Part shown: in pieces, positions 62,059 to 64,000 of the stretch
How positions within the stretch are numbered: the first letter of the stretch is position 1
Layout: each line of letters starts with the position of its first letter
Notes under the pieces: generated by a model
What the model saw: the letters and a program-made list of their open reading frames with translations, nothing else
Database searches by the model: none
What the model was told of the DNA's origin: nothing
Translations under genes and position numbers: made by a program
DNA from: JTS-RE37 sp963756115
GTDB lineage: Bacteria; Bacteroidota; Bacteroidia; Flavobacteriales; Flavobacteriaceae
Direction of reading: 5' to 3'
DNA length: 64,000 bases
NCBI GenBank assembly: GCA_963756115.1
Contig: CAVWMN010000002.1
Span: forward strand, 434,001-498,000

Positions 62059-64000
62059 ATGAGGACAGACGTGTTTGCATCACGCCATATTGGTATTCAG
62101 GAGGAAGATCTTCCTCATATGTTCAAAACAGTTGCGGTAGAAAATCTGGAGCAACTGATCTATGAGACCATACCTGACGATATCCGGCTGCCGAAACCCC
62201 TTGAGTTGAAGAAAGCCATGAGCGAGCATGAATTCCTCGCCCACATACAGGGACTGTCAGGGAAGAACAAGGTATTCAAAACCTATATCGGGTTGGGTTA
62301 CCATGAGGGCCTGACACCTTCTGTGATAAAACGAAACATCCTGGAAAACCCGGGTTGGTACACTGCATATACCCCTTATCAGGCTGAAATCGCACAAGGT
62401 CGGTTGGAAGCGCTACTCAATTTCCAGACGATGGTGTGCGACCTTACCGGAATGGCACTGGCTAATGCCTCCCTGCTCGATGAAAGTACTGCAGCAGCCG
62501 AGGCCATGACGATGCTGTATGAGCTCCGAAGCAGGGAGCAAAAGCAAAACGGGGCAGTGAAATTCTTTGTTTCCGACGAGGTACTGCCGCAAACCGTTTC
62601 GTTATTGAGGACACGTGCCACTCCCCTCGGGATAGAACTGGTCATGGGCAACCCTGAGCAAATGGATCCGGCCGGCGGGTTTTACGGGCTCATGCTGCAA
62701 TATCCGGGAAAATACGGAGAGGTCAGGGATTACAGGGAACTTGTTCGTAAAGTAAAGCAATACGACATCAAAGTAGCTGTTGCTGCCGATATCCTGAGCC
62801 TTGTTTTACTTACCCCTCCAGGGGAATGGGGAGCCGATGTGGTAGTGGGGACTACCCAGCGTTTCGGCATTCCTTTAGGATATGGGGGACCACATGCTGC
62901 ATTTTTTGCCACCAGGGAGGATTATAAAAGGAGTATCCCGGGGCGGATCATCGGACTTACCAGGGACACCGATGGCAAACCGGCCTTACGGATGGCTTTG
63001 CAAACCAGGGAACAACATATAAAAAGGGACAAGGCTACCAGCAATATTTGCACCGCCCAGGTATTGCTCGCAGTAATGGCAGGGGCCTATGCTGTGTACC
63101 ATGGCCCGGAAGGCCTGAAATATATCGCAGGGCAGGTCCATCACAAGGCCGTCCGGCTGGCAAAAAACCTACTCGATCTCGGATTTACACAACTAAATAA
63201 GGGGTTCTTTGATACCATTCGCGTGAAGGTGGAAAATACCGCTACGCTCCGGGGAATTGCGGAAGAGAATACGATAAATTTCTATTATATAGATGGGCAC
63301 ACCGTATCGGTAGCTCTGAATGAAGCCACCACAACAGAAGACGTGGAGCGGATCACGGAATGTTTTGCAAAAGCCGCGGGCAGGCACGTGACAAAGGCCA
63401 ATGACCAGCAACCCGGCCCGGCAATACCTCCTTCACTGAGGAGGAATACCCCATTTTTACAGCATCCGGTTTTCAATACACACCATTCGGAGACAAGCCT
63501 TATGCGCTACCTTAAGAAACTGGAGAAAAAGGACCTGGCGCTGAACCATAGCATGATTTCACTTGGGTCCTGTACCATGAAATTGAATGCCGCATCTGAA
63601 ATGCTCCCGTTGAGTATGCCGGAATGGGGTAATATACATCCGTTTGTTCCTGTGGAACAAGCTGCCGGATACCAGTATATTCTGAAAGAACTGGAAAAGG
63701 ACCTGTCCGTCATCACCGGTTTTGCTGGGACTTCGCTGCAGCCCAATTCCGGAGCACAAGGGGAATATGCCGGTCTGATGACCATCCGGGCTTACCATGA
63801 GAGCCGGGGTGAGGGGCATCGAAATGTCTGCATCATTCCGGCATCTGCACATGGTACCAACCCGGCATCTGCAGTGATGGCAGGTATGAAGGTAGTAGTC
63901 TCTAAAACGGATGTAAAAGGAAATATTGATGTAGCCGACCTGGAAGAAAAAGTTCGCCTGCACAGTGACAACCTTGCAGCCCTGATGGTTACCTACCCAT
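62059..64000 (+). CDS. gcvP: Glycine dehydrogenase (decarboxylating), 3' end cut by window edge
   Basis: P-protein of the glycine cleavage system: PLP-dependent decarboxylation of glycine with transfer of the aminomethyl group to the H-protein lipoamide. The ATG at 62059-62061 begins MRTDVFASRHIGIQEEDLPH, and the frame is open for 647 codons to the window edge of the usual ~950. Family blocks: YIGLGYHEGLTPSVIKRNIL (~75-94), PYQAEIAQGRLEALLNFQTM (~111-130), VVGTTQRFGIPLGYGGPHAA (~264-283), and in the second half LGSCTMKLNAASEMLP (~505-520) and PNSGAQGEYAGLM. The PLP-lysine region lies beyond the edge. Confidence 0.97.
   Translation, partial: MRTDVFASRHIGIQEEDLPHMFKTVAVENLEQLIYETIPDDIRLPKPLELKKAMSEHEFLAHIQGLSGKNKVFKTYIGLGYHEGLTPSVIKRNILENPGWYTAYTPYQAEIAQGRLEALLNFQTMVCDLTGMALANASLLDESTAAAEAMTMLYELRSREQKQNGAVKFFVSDEVLPQTVSLLRTRATPLGIELVMGNPEQMDPAGGFYGLMLQYPGKYGEVRDYRELVRKVKQYDIKVAVAADILSLVLLTPPGEWGADVVVGTTQRFGIPLGYGGPHAAFFATREDYKRSIPGRIIGLTRDTDGKPALRMALQTREQHIKRDKATSNICTAQVLLAVMAGAYAVYHGPEGLKYIAGQVHHKAVRLAKNLLDLGFTQLNKGFFDTIRVKVENTATLRGIAEENTINFYYIDGHTVSVALNEATTTEDVERITECFAKAAGRHVTKANDQQPGPAIPPSLRRNTPFLQHPVFNTHHSETSLMRYLKKLEKKDLALNHSMISLGSCTMKLNAASEMLPLSMPEWGNIHPFVPVEQAAGYQYILKELEKDLSVITGFAGTSLQPNSGAQGEYAGLMTIRAYHESRGEGHRNVCIIPASAHGTNPASAVMAGMKVVVSKTDVKGNIDVADLEEKVRLHSDNLAALMVTYP

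Noticed and set aside
1..64000. tRNA, rRNA, insertion sequence, integrase or prophage genes
   Set aside because: None was recognised; no transposase or integrase motifs, no inverted terminal repeats and no rRNA-like sequence were seen. tRNA genes were looked for only by eye, so a missed one is possible.

Overview
The window comes from a Bacteroidota chromosome, most likely family Flavobacteriaceae. The evidence is a SusC/SusD outer-membrane uptake pair, promoters of the Bacteroidota type (TTG, about 19-21 nt, then TAnnTTTG), many short secreted proteins and lipoproteins of flavobacterial character, and the order gltA-glgA-eno-carA-rplQ next to the ribosomal protein cluster. No rRNA, tRNA, CRISPR, insertion sequence or prophage was seen. 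Both ends cut genes: gltA at the left and gcvP at the right.

Positions 1-5664 (minus strand) hold central metabolism: citrate synthase, glycogen synthase, enolase and the small subunit of carbamoyl-phosphate synthase. Positions 5829-23708 (minus strand) hold the complete str-S10-spc-alpha supercluster, from a clear promoter upstream of rpsL to a clear terminator after rplQ: rpsL, rpsG, fusA, rpsJ, rplC-D-W-B, rpsS, rplV, rpsC, rplP, rpmC, rpsQ, rplN-X-E, rpsN, rpsH, rplF, rplR, rpsE, rpmD, rplO, secY, infA, rpmJ, rpsM, rpsK, rpsD, rpoA, rplQ. In this cluster, between about 10.6 and 23.2 kb, at least fourteen essential genes are broken by single-base or two-base indels or in-frame stops. Most can be explained as single-base or homopolymer errors, so I read them as consensus errors and annotate the full repaired spans.

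Positions 24197-33646 (plus) are the surface and secretion region: SusC and SusD homologues, a third lipoprotein, a terminator, a 300-nt stretch with no ORF and its own hairpin (possible ncRNA), an arylsulfotransferase-like lipoprotein, and two tandem paralogous secreted proteins of unknown function. Positions 33830-46614 hold mixed housekeeping and envelope genes: an rRNA 2'-O-methyltransferase, rhomboid protease, rarA, a three-gene secreted/lipoprotein/DUF5723 operon, HAD phosphatase, polysaccharide deacetylase-like protein, radC, DUF1569, mpl, and an LCM-type methyltransferase-cupin-SDR run. Positions 46776-52823 are one 2015-residue alpha-2-macroglobulin-like protein with a CxEQ thioester motif.

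Positions 52868-64000 hold a DUF4136 lipoprotein, obgE, a single ORF joining hypoxanthine phosphoribosyltransferase and adenylate kinase, purK-purE, an M3 oligopeptidase, a rhodanese lipoprotein divergent from an ECF sigma factor and its small zinc-motif partner, a UbiA-like membrane protein and gcvP.

Most of the window is ordinary core genome. The parts that deserve a second look are the indel cluster in the ribosomal region, the HPRT-adenylate kinase fusion, the candidate ncRNA at 30.1-30.4 kb, the tandem unknown secreted proteins and the SDR that lacks the usual catalytic lysine. I did not find a convincing new multi-gene system.
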